NCBI GenBank assembly: GCA_030149965.1
Contig: JASLHB010000032.1
Coordinates: forward strand, 1-5,762
Length of the DNA: 5,762 nucleotides
Direction: 5' to 3'
Source of the DNA: Wohlfahrtiimonas sp.
GTDB taxonomy: Bacteria > Pseudomonadota > Gammaproteobacteria > Cardiobacteriales > Wohlfahrtiimonadaceae
The position numbers and the translations under genes are program-made. The notes below the pieces were generated by a model. The model worked only from the letters and a program-made list of their open reading frames with translations, searched no databases and was not told where the DNA came from. Position 1 is the stretch's first letter; every line of letters starts with the position of its first letter. Positions 1 through 5,762 of the stretch are shown here, in pieces.

Positions 1-130
1 AAGTGCACGAAAGTGTATTATCACAACATTTTCAGACAAACCCCATAAAAGCTTACATCTAAATTCTAACTAATTATTGAAGCTTTGACCTTTTAATATT
101 GAATTACTATTGAAGGAAATTTTAACATTC
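1..130. other. AT-rich leader upstream of topA, no identifiable gene
   Basis: This stretch precedes topA and holds no gene that I can identify. The forward frame starting at position 3 is open to a TAA at 58-60, so it could be the last 19 codons of an upstream gene, but the peptide matches no family I recognise. The other two forward frames stop at 46-48 and 71-73. The topA promoter is presumably here or further upstream. TAATAT at 94-99 resembles a -10 box but lacks a good -35 box at normal spacing. TTGACC at 85-90 resembles a -35 box, but any -10 partner would fall on the ribosome binding site. A 7-bp inverted repeat (AAAGCTT 48-54, AAGCTTT 80-86) is present and may be chance. Confidence 0.5.
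113..120 (+). promoter_or_regulatory. Ribosome binding site of topA
   Basis: AAGGAAAT is a purine-rich Shine-Dalgarno-like match whose AAGGA core ends 13 nt before the ATG at 131. The spacing is a little long but workable. It decides the start: the in-frame TTG at 110 lies immediately 5' of this site and could not use it. Confidence 0.6.
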
Positions 131-2602
131 ATGAGTAAAACTCTCGTTATCGTAGAATCCCCGGCTAAAGCTAAAACGATTAATAAATACCTTGGTAAAG
201 ACTATAAAGTCCTTGCTTCTTTTGGCCATATCCGTGATTTAATTCCTAAGTCAGGTGCTGTCGACCCTGATCAAAACTTCACCATGCATTACGAAGTTGT
301 GGAACGCAATCAAAAACACATCAACGAGATTGTCAAAGAAATCAAAGATGCTGATACTTTATTATTGGCAACGGATCCGGATCGTGAAGGTGAAGCAATT
401 TCTTGGCATATTAAAGAGTATTTGGAAGAAAAAGATAAACTCAAAGATAAGCATGTTGCGCGCGTTGTATTTCATGAAATCACAAAAAATGCAATTCAGG
501 AAGCTGTCGCTAATCCTAGAGAAATCTCAATGGATATGGTTAACGCCCAGCAAGCTCGCCGCGCATTAGATTATTTAGTTGGTTTCAACTTATCTCCATT
601 ATTATGGAAAAAAATCAGCCCAGGATTATCTGCAGGCCGCGTTCAAACACCTGCCCTTCGCATGATTTGTGAGCGTGAAGATGAAATCGAAGCGTTTACA
701 GCGGAGGAATATTGGACAATTGAATCTCAGTTAAAGCATAGCGAATCTATATTCAAAGGGCGTTTAACTGAATTTGATGGTGCAAAAGTAGAACAATTTT
801 CATTCATTAATGAAGCAACTGCATTTGCAACTAAAAATGCATTGATTACAACTTTTGGCAAACAAATTCCTGTTTACAATATTGATCGCAAACAACGTAA
901 ACGCAATCCAACGGCACCATTCACAACATCTACAATGCAACAGGAAGCGGCGCGTAAATTAGGCTTCTCTACAACTCGCACAATGCGCACAGCACAAACC
1001 TTATATGAAGGCGTTAATACTGGCTCTGAAACCGTCGGTTTAATCACTTATATGCGTACGGATTCTGTGACATTAGCGAAAGAAGCTGTGGATGAAATTG
1101 CCGCATTTGTAAAAGGTCGTTATGGCGATGACTATTTGCCAGAAGAGCCACGCGTTTACAAAACGAAATCAAAAAATGCTCAAGAAGCTCATGAAGCGAT
1201 TCGCCCAACTTCAGCATTCCGTCATCCTGATGAATTAAAAAACTATTTATCTTCTGATCAATTCCGCTTATATGAATTGATTTGGAAGCGCACAATCGCA
1301 TCACAAATGGCTTCTGCCATTATGGATACAGTTGCTGTGGATTTAGGTCAGAAATCATTACATACATTCAGAGCCAATGGTTCAACCATTCTCTTTCCTG
1401 GTTTCATCATCGTTTATACTGAAAGCTTTGATGACAAGAAAGATGATGCAGATGATGAAAAAATCCTACCCAATATGGAAATTGGTGATTTAGTTAACAT
1501 TGAAGATATCATCGCAACTCAGCATTTTACTGAACCACCACCAAGATTCTCAGAAGCTTCATTGGTTAAAGCGCTAGAAGAGCATGGCATTGGCCGCCCA
1601 TCTACTTATGCTTCTATTATTTCAACATTACAAAATCGTGAATATGTGACAGTTGATGCACGCAGATTCTTCCCAACAGATGTTGGTCGAATTGTTTCTC
1701 GCTTCTTGACTGAGCATTTTACACGCTATGTGGAATATGATTTCACTGCAAAAATGGAAGATGATCTAGATGAAGTAGCCGAAGGTCAGTTAGCATGGAT
1801 TCCATTGATGGAAGAATTCTGGTCACCGTTCCAGAAGCTCTGCAAAGAAAAAGAAGAATCTGTATCTCGTGCAGATGTTGCACAAGCTCGTGAATTAGGC
1901 ATTGATCCTCAATCTGGCAAACCTGTTTCTGTTCGCATTGGTCGCTTTGGACCTTTTGCTCAAATTGGTGATAAAGATGATGAAGGCAAACCAAAATTTG
2001 CATCACTTCGTAAAGATCAGAGAATCAATACAATTTCATTAGAAGAAGCTTTAGAACTCTTCACGTTGCCTCGTGATTTAGGTCGCACAGAAGACGATGA
2101 ATTGATTCGTGCAAATATTGGTCGTTTTGGGCCATACATTCAATATGGTAAGAAATTTGTTTCACTGAAAGAAGATGATCCTTACACGGTTGAATTACCA
2201 CGTGCTTTAGAAATTATCGAAGCACATAAAGCTGCTGAAGCTGCAAAATTCATCAAGGCATTTGAGGCTGAAGGCATTCAAGTGTTGAATGGCCGCTGGG
2301 GACCTTACGTCACAGATGGTGAGAAAAATGCTCGCATTCCAAAGGATCGTGAAGATCCTGAAAACTTAACATTAGAAGAGTGCCAAGAGTTGTTGGCAAA
2401 AGCACCTGCTAAAAAAGGCAAGAAAACTACAAAGAAAGCCCCTGCTAAGAAAGCTGCGGCTAAAAAACCTGCAACAAAGAAGACAGCGAAAAAAGCCGCT
2501 GATTCTGATGCAGAAAAACCTAAAAAAGCGGCCGCTAAAAAAGCACCTGCCAAAAAAGCTGCAACAAAGAAAACCGCAACCAAGAAAGTAGCGAGCGAAT
2601 AA
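131..2602 (+). CDS. topA: DNA topoisomerase I (type IA), zinc-finger-less with lysine-rich tail
   Basis: Type IA topoisomerase of 823 residues. It relaxes negatively supercoiled DNA in the nucleoid by cutting one strand through a 5'-phosphotyrosine, without ATP. The N-terminal Toprim domain has the acidic triad: E9 in VIVESPAKAK, then D82, D84 and E86 in ATDPDREGE. The catalytic tyrosine is Y307 in LITYMRTDS, followed by R309. Further core motifs are GLSAGRVQTPAL and HGIGRPSTYASI (from 485). The tetracysteine zinc fingers of E. coli TopA are absent. Instead there are three GRFGP/GRWGP C-terminal repeats (604, 664, 721) and a 67-residue Lys/Ala tail from 757. The ATG at 131 is preferred over the in-frame TTG at 110 because family members begin MSKTLVIVESPAKAK and the Shine-Dalgarno sequence lies between the two. 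It is probably the first gene of an operon, with the next start 3 nt after its stop. Confidence 0.97.
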   Translation: MSKTLVIVESPAKAKTINKYLGKDYKVLASFGHIRDLIPKSGAVDPDQNFTMHYEVVERNQKHINEIVKEIKDADTLLLATDPDREGEAISWHIKEYLEEKDKLKDKHVARVVFHEITKNAIQEAVANPREISMDMVNAQQARRALDYLVGFNLSPLLWKKISPGLSAGRVQTPALRMICEREDEIEAFTAEEYWTIESQLKHSESIFKGRLTEFDGAKVEQFSFINEATAFATKNALITTFGKQIPVYNIDRKQRKRNPTAPFTTSTMQQEAARKLGFSTTRTMRTAQTLYEGVNTGSETVGLITYMRTDSVTLAKEAVDEIAAFVKGRYGDDYLPEEPRVYKTKSKNAQEAHEAIRPTSAFRHPDELKNYLSSDQFRLYELIWKRTIASQMASAIMDTVAVDLGQKSLHTFRANGSTILFPGFIIVYTESFDDKKDDADDEKILPNMEIGDLVNIEDIIATQHFTEPPPRFSEASLVKALEEHGIGRPSTYASIISTLQNREYVTVDARRFFPTDVGRIVSRFLTEHFTRYVEYDFTAKMEDDLDEVAEGQLAWIPLMEEFWSPFQKLCKEKEESVSRADVAQARELGIDPQSGKPVSVRIGRFGPFAQIGDKDDEGKPKFASLRKDQRINTISLEEALELFTLPRDLGRTEDDELIRANIGRFGPYIQYGKKFVSLKEDDPYTVELPRALEIIEAHKAAEAAKFIKAFEAEGIQVLNGRWGPYVTDGEKNARIPKDREDPENLTLEECQELLAKAPAKKGKKTTKKAPAKKAAAKKPATKKTAKKAADSDAEKPKKAAAKKAPAKKAATKKTATKKVASE
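2399..2599 (+). repeat. Lys/Ala-rich degenerate repeat encoding the TopA tail
   Basis: The last 67 codons of topA encode a low-complexity tail of KK-A/P/T units: 26 lysines in 67 residues, by count. Two longer copies stand out, at nt 2432-2482 (residues 768-784) and nt 2537-2587 (803-819). Both read KKAPAKKAA then KKxATKK and match at 15 of 17 residues. A short acidic spacer (residues 791-795, DSDAE) lies between them. Such tails resemble histone H1-like proteins and probably bind DNA non-specifically in place of zinc fingers. The antisense reading frames here are shadows of this repeat. Confidence 0.8.
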
Positions 2603-2605
2603 AAT

Positions 2606-3985
2606 ATGAGTGATCTAAAAAACACGAACATTTTAGTGGTGGATGATGAAGAAGATATTACTGATCTCATTAAAGACATTTTGGAAGATGAAGGCTTTAC
2701 TGTTCGCACAGCCTTCAATGGCAATGCTGCACAACAAGCCATACAAGATAGTAAGCCTGACTTAGTTTTACTCGATATTTGGATGCCAGATATTGATGGT
2801 ATTTCTTTGATGAATGAATGGAAAAAGACTTATCAATCTCTGCCTTTTTCTGTTGTGATGATGAGTGGACATGGCACATTAGAACATGCCATTGAAGCCA
2901 CAAAATTAGGTGCGTTTGATTTCTTAGAAAAACCTTTAACATTAGCAAAATTAATTGCCGTGGTAAAACGTGCACTCAAAGAACAGATTATTCAACCTAC
3001 ATTGAAACCTCAATCTTTAACACCACAATTTACGATTGAACCTGTTGGTAAAAGCCCATTAATGTCATCACTTCGCACAAAAGCGAAGCAAATTGCAGAA
3101 TCAGGTAATCGAACAGTTTTATTAAATGGTGAATTAGGCTCAGGTAAACATCTATTTGCTCATTACATCCATTCTTTGTCTGATCGCAATCAAAATCCAA
3201 TCATCGCGATGAATCTCGATCAATTGAATGAAGATAATATTGAAGAAACTCTGCTTGGCAAAGAAGATGGTACGTTAATCACGCAAGGCATTTTAGAACA
3301 AGCCAATGGCGGCAGCATTATCCTAGAAAATATTGCTCAGCTTAGCTTGGAAGCGCAAAACAAATTAGCCAACATCATTAATGACAGTGACTATTTCCGC
3401 ATCAATGGTAAAAATTTACTTTCTAAAGATGTGCGGTTCATTGCAATTTCACGCGATGATTTGTCTGTACTTGTGGATGAAAAAGAATTCAGTGAAGTAC
3501 TATTTTACAAATTAAATGTATTGCCGCTAGATATTCCTTCTCTCTCGTCTCACCCTGAAGATGTACCTGATTTAATTGCCTTCTATGTTCATCATTTTGT
3601 GGAAGAAGAACATTTACAATATCGACATTTCCCAATTGCTGTTCAAAATCGCTTACGCAATCATACTTGGCATGGCAATGTTCAAGAATTAAAATCCATT
3701 GTTCAACAACTCTTGATCTTAGGTAAAAGTGAAGAAGTGACATTGAATGAAGTGAATGAGATTTTAACTAAGAAAAATCAAACTCGCGTCATTTCAGAAG
3801 ATTTATTACCACTTGATTTACCTTTGCGTGAAGCGCGCGAACAATTTGAAAAGGCTTATTTGTTGGCACAATTCAAATCATGCGAAGGAAATATTGCGAA
3901 GCTAGCAGATAAAGTTGGCATGGAACGCACAAACTTATATCGTAAATTAAAATCATTAGACATTGATCCTAAAAAAATTTCATGA
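2606..3985 (+). CDS. ntrX: NtrX-like response regulator with degenerate AAA+ domain
   Basis: Three-domain regulator of 459 residues with the NtrX layout. The receiver (about 7-125) is intact: acidic pocket D13/D14, phospho-acceptor D57 in LLDIWMPDIDG, S87 and K109. The central AAA+ domain (about 145-375) keeps Walker A (GELGSGK, 175-181) but is otherwise eroded. There is no GAFTGA loop (218-228), Walker B reads IILEN (238-242) where LFLDE is usual, the arginine-finger segment reads FSEVLFYKL (295-303) for FREDLYYRL, and sensor II reads GNVQEL (357-362) for GNVREL. A normal Fis-type helix-turn-helix ends the protein (about 409-452, MERTNLYRKLK). NtrX normally pairs with the membrane kinase NtrY; no kinase gene adjoins it here. 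I infer a phosphorylation-controlled DNA-binding protein that is not a sigma-54 ATPase. Its start lies 3 nt after topA with only a weak Shine-Dalgarno (GAGCGA, 2593-2598), suggesting coupled translation. A PilR- or NtrC-like paralogue is less likely because of the LLDIWMPD and LYRKLK signatures. Confidence 0.85.
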   Translation: MSDLKNTNILVVDDEEDITDLIKDILEDEGFTVRTAFNGNAAQQAIQDSKPDLVLLDIWMPDIDGISLMNEWKKTYQSLPFSVVMMSGHGTLEHAIEATKLGAFDFLEKPLTLAKLIAVVKRALKEQIIQPTLKPQSLTPQFTIEPVGKSPLMSSLRTKAKQIAESGNRTVLLNGELGSGKHLFAHYIHSLSDRNQNPIIAMNLDQLNEDNIEETLLGKEDGTLITQGILEQANGGSIILENIAQLSLEAQNKLANIINDSDYFRINGKNLLSKDVRFIAISRDDLSVLVDEKEFSEVLFYKLNVLPLDIPSLSSHPEDVPDLIAFYVHHFVEEEHLQYRHFPIAVQNRLRNHTWHGNVQELKSIVQQLLILGKSEEVTLNEVNEILTKKNQTRVISEDLLPLDLPLREAREQFEKAYLLAQFKSCEGNIAKLADKVGMERTNLYRKLKSLDIDPKKIS

Positions 3986-4686
3986 GTATTCAAACCAATA
4001 TAAACCAAATACTAGATCGCATTGCTAATGCAGCAACATCTTCAGGTAAAAATCCTGAAGATATTCTGTTGCTATTGGCAACTAAAACTCAGCCGATTGA
4101 ACGCGTTCAAGAAGCAATTGATCTTGGATTTGGTTTAATTGGGGAAAATCGCGCGCAAGAAGTCACAGAGAAATTCCCACACATTCAACGTGCGGATCAA
4201 ATCATTATGCCTTATCAGCAACACTTTATTGGGCATCTACAAACCAATAAAGTTCGTGCAATTTTCCCTTATGTGCAATGTATTCAATCTATTGATCGCT
4301 CATCATTGGCTGAAAAATTACATGCTGAATGTGAAAAATATAATGAAACACGTGAAATATTCGTACAAGTAAATGTATCGAAAGAAGACAGTAAACAAGG
4401 CTTGGCAACTGACCAATTCTTCCATTTCTTGGAAACTTTACAGCAATTCTCAATGCTTAAAATCCGTGGATTGATGACAATTGGCTTAAATGTGGATGAT
4501 GAAAAATCCGTTCGCAAAGGTTATGCTCATTTAAAAACATTGAATGAACAAGCCATCACACAAGGTTTAATGCCAAATACAGCCACAGAATTATCCATGG
4601 GAATGAGCCACGATTTAGAGTGGGCAATTGCAGAAGGTGCAACAATGATCCGCGTCGGCAGCGCGATATTCGGTTCACGTCAATAA
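3982..4686 (+). CDS. yggS: YggS/PROSC-family pyridoxal-phosphate homeostasis protein
   Basis: Protein of 234 residues, normal for the family. It is a cytoplasmic single-domain TIM barrel of the alanine racemase N-terminal fold that binds pyridoxal 5'-phosphate and has no known catalysis. Family members buffer free PLP and affect vitamin B6 and amino-acid balance. The PLP lysine is K35 in LLLATKTQ. Other family blocks are LIGENRAQE (52-60), HFIGHLQTNK (81-90), VQVNVSKEDSKQG, IRGLMTIG, and the phosphate-binding end LSMGMSHDLEWAI (204-216) followed by MIRVGSAIFGSR (222-233). The ATG overlaps the stop of the preceding regulator (ATGA, 3982-3985). No Shine-Dalgarno is visible, so translation is probably coupled. 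In many bacteria yggS neighbours proC, yggT or pilT, so a response regulator as neighbour is less usual. No missing key residue is seen. Confidence 0.95.
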   Translation: MSIQTNINQILDRIANAATSSGKNPEDILLLLATKTQPIERVQEAIDLGFGLIGENRAQEVTEKFPHIQRADQIIMPYQQHFIGHLQTNKVRAIFPYVQCIQSIDRSSLAEKLHAECEKYNETREIFVQVNVSKEDSKQGLATDQFFHFLETLQQFSMLKIRGLMTIGLNVDDEKSVRKGYAHLKTLNEQAITQGLMPNTATELSMGMSHDLEWAIAEGATMIRVGSAIFGSRQ

Positions 4687-4723
4687 TTTTTCTCAAAATC
4701 TGCAAATAATTTTCATATTTTTA

Positions 4724-4751
4724 CTTGAAATCCTAAAACCCTACCCCATCT
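4724..4751 (+). promoter_or_regulatory. Sigma-32 (RpoH) heat-shock promoter of dnaK
   Basis: The -35 element CTTGAAA (4724-4730) and the -10 element CCCCATCT (4744-4751) are separated by 13 nt. This matches the classical E. coli RpoH consensus CTTGAAA, 11-16 nt, CCCCATnT at every defined position. Transcription should start near 4758, giving a leader of roughly 50 nt. The site lies between yggS and dnaK on the correct strand, so dnaK can be induced by heat independently of the upstream operon. Confidence 0.93.
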
Positions 4752-4792
4752 TAATAAACATTAGAAATTCACAGTTTATTTAAAACATTGTT

Positions 4793-4797
4793 AGGAG
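4793..4797 (+). promoter_or_regulatory. Ribosome binding site of dnaK
   Basis: AGGAG ends 9 nt before the ATG at 4807. It is the strongest Shine-Dalgarno in the window, in keeping with the high expression expected of dnaK. Confidence 0.9.
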
Positions 4798-4806
4798 CAA
4801 CTGAAT

Positions 4807-5762
4807 ATGAGTAAAATTATTGGTATTGACTTGGGAACCACTAACTCTTGCGTAGCTGTAATGGATGGCGAGAAAGTACGTGTAATCGAGAATGCAGAAG
4901 GCGATCGTACAACTCCTTCTATCATCGCTTATACAGAAAGTGGTGAGATTTTAGTAGGTCAACCTGCTAAACGTCAATCTGTAACAAACCCAAAAAATAC
5001 ATTATATGCAATCAAGCGTTTAATCGGCCGTAAGTTCGAAGATGCTGAAGTTAAAAAAGACATCGACTTAGTTCCATACTCAATCGTTAAAGCTGACAAT
5101 GGCGATGCTTGGGTTAGCGTTTTAGGCGATAAAAAATTAGCACCACCTGAAGTTTCTGCACGCGTTTTGATGAAAATGAAACAAACTGCTGAAGATTTCT
5201 TGGGCGAAAAAGTTACTGAAGCTGTAATCACTGTTCCTGCTTACTTCAATGACTCACAACGTCAAGCAACGATCGATGCTGGTCGTATTGCTGGCTTAGA
5301 AGTTAAACGTATCATCAACGAACCAACTGCTGCTGCATTAGCATACGGTATGGATAAAGGCGCTAAGAAAGATGCTAAAGTTGCTGTATATGATTTAGGT
5401 GGTGGTACATTTGACTTATCAATCATTGAAATTGCTGACGTTGATGGCGAAACTCAGTTCGAAGTATTATCTACAAATGGTGATACTTTCTTGGGTGGTG
5501 AAGATTTCGATGCTGCAGTAATCGATTACTTAGTAAAAGAATTCCAAAAAGAACAAGGCATTGATTTACGTAATGATCCTTTAGCATTGCAACGTTTAAA
5601 AGAAGCTGGTGAAAAAGCAAAAATTGAATTGTCTTCAGCACAACAAACTGAAATCAACTTGCCTTATATCACTGCTGATAGCACTGGTCCAAAACACTTG
5701 AACATCAAGTTAACACGTGCAAAATTAGAATCTTTAGTAGAAGATTTGATTGAACGCACTTT
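4807..5762 (+). CDS. dnaK: Molecular chaperone DnaK (Hsp70), 3' end outside window
   Basis: The first 318 codons of DnaK are present, about half of the usual 640 or so, all within the N-terminal ATPase domain. DnaK is the cytoplasmic Hsp70, which cycles ATP with DnaJ and GrpE to fold and disaggregate proteins. Visible landmarks are the phosphate-1 loop IDLGTTNSC (7-15), K70 (the ATPase lysine of E. coli), VPAYFNDSQRQAT (143-155), NEPTAAALAYG (171-181) and phosphate-2 VYDLGGGTFDLS (194-205), where T201 corresponds to E. coli T199. The segment GGEDFD and the TRAKLE block near the window edge are also present. One small oddity is isoleucine at 156 where most relatives have lysine (QATKDAG). The gene has its own sigma-32 promoter and strong ribosome binding site. 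grpE is not next to it on the 5' side; dnaJ is commonly downstream but cannot be seen here. Confidence 0.98.
   Translation, partial: MSKIIGIDLGTTNSCVAVMDGEKVRVIENAEGDRTTPSIIAYTESGEILVGQPAKRQSVTNPKNTLYAIKRLIGRKFEDAEVKKDIDLVPYSIVKADNGDAWVSVLGDKKLAPPEVSARVLMKMKQTAEDFLGEKVTEAVITVPAYFNDSQRQATIDAGRIAGLEVKRIINEPTAAALAYGMDKGAKKDAKVAVYDLGGGTFDLSIIEIADVDGETQFEVLSTNGDTFLGGEDFDAAVIDYLVKEFQKEQGIDLRNDPLALQRLKEAGEKAKIELSSAQQTEINLPYITADSTGPKHLNIKLTRAKLESLVEDLIERT

Larger units (their letters stand above)
4687..4806. other. Intergenic region yggS-dnaK
   Basis: This 120-nt AT-rich gap contains the dnaK heat-shock promoter and ribosome binding site, annotated separately. No GC-rich hairpin followed by a T run is visible after yggS, so I see no intrinsic terminator and read-through into dnaK is possible. 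AATAATTTT occurs twice (4682-4690, 4705-4713) as a short AT-rich direct repeat of doubtful meaning. There is no CIRCE element (TTAGCACTC with its inverted partner), so HrcA control is not indicated here. Confidence 0.7.

Noticed and set aside
10..40. Divergent extended -10 promoter on the minus strand (TGTGATAAT)
   Set aside because: There is no good -35 hexamer at 17 nt and the region it would drive is outside the window. It cannot be supported from this sequence.
48..86. Inverted repeat AAAGCTT/AAGCTTT in the topA leader as an operator
   Set aside because: AAGCTT is itself a palindrome, so two copies automatically form an inverted repeat. In AT-rich DNA this can easily arise by chance.
77..110. 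Sigma-70 promoter for topA using TTGAAG (77-82) or TTGACC (85-90)
   Set aside because: Neither has a reasonable -10 hexamer at 16-18 nt. Partners of TTGACC would overlap the ribosome binding site, and TAATAT at 94-99 is only 11 nt from TTGAAG.
110..130. In-frame TTG start giving topA seven extra residues (830 instead of 823)
   Set aside because: The Shine-Dalgarno sequence lies 3' of the TTG, and family members begin at MSKTLVIVESPAKAK, which corresponds to the ATG at 131.
1044..2006. Antisense open frames inside topA
   Set aside because: They lie wholly inside a well-conserved gene, resemble no protein family and lack initiation signals.
2305..2742. Long antisense open frame over the end of topA (145 codons)
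   Set aside because: Its sequence is a run of Ala/Phe/Val residues produced by reading the Lys/Ala codons backwards. It has no ribosome binding site or recognisable domain and is explained by topA on the other strand.
4682..4720. Intrinsic terminator after yggS
   Set aside because: There are T-rich runs but no stable stem before them. The AATAATTTT pair is a direct repeat, not an inverted one.
4974..5231. Antisense open frame inside dnaK
   Set aside because: It is a shadow of the highly conserved ATPase domain, with no independent evidence of coding.

Overview
The window is about 5.8 kb of densely coding, AT-rich bacterial chromosome. It holds four genes, all on the + strand: topA (DNA topoisomerase I), an NtrX-like response regulator, a YggS-family pyridoxal-phosphate protein, and the first half of dnaK, which runs off the right edge. 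The host is a proteobacterium. The DnaK start resembles Gammaproteobacteria of the Xanthomonas/Cardiobacteriales side and also shares stretches with Betaproteobacteria. TopA has a lysine-rich tail instead of zinc fingers, and NtrX occurs in Beta- and some Gammaproteobacteria. A low-GC member of the Cardiobacteriales (Ignatzschineria or Wohlfahrtiimonas type) is my best guess, but this is inferred from remembered family sequences and is not secure.

Layout. Positions 1-130 are a short AT-rich leader with no identifiable gene. topA (131-2602), the ntrX-like gene (2606-3985) and yggS (3982-4686) are packed head to tail, with a 3-nt gap and then an ATGA stop/start overlap. They very probably form one operon with coupled translation. 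A 120-nt gap follows (4687-4806). It carries a textbook heat-shock sigma-32 promoter (CTTGAAA, 13 nt, CCCCATCT) and a strong ribosome binding site in front of dnaK (4807 to the edge).

How the genes relate. TopA relaxes negative supercoils, DnaK is the Hsp70 chaperone, and YggS helps control free pyridoxal phosphate. These are housekeeping roles. The regulator is the unusual part. Its receiver domain and its C-terminal Fis-type DNA-binding helix-turn-helix are intact, but its central AAA+ domain has lost nearly everything needed to drive sigma-54 transcription. The GAFTGA loop, the Walker B acid pair, both arginine-finger positions and the sensor II arginine are missing, and only Walker A survives. 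No partner histidine kinase (NtrY) lies next to it. The sequence therefore suggests a phosphorylation-controlled DNA-binding protein that no longer works as a sigma-54 ATPase, co-transcribed with topA and yggS. I see no mobile element, CRISPR array, tRNA or rRNA, and no evidence for a wholly new system beyond this regulator.
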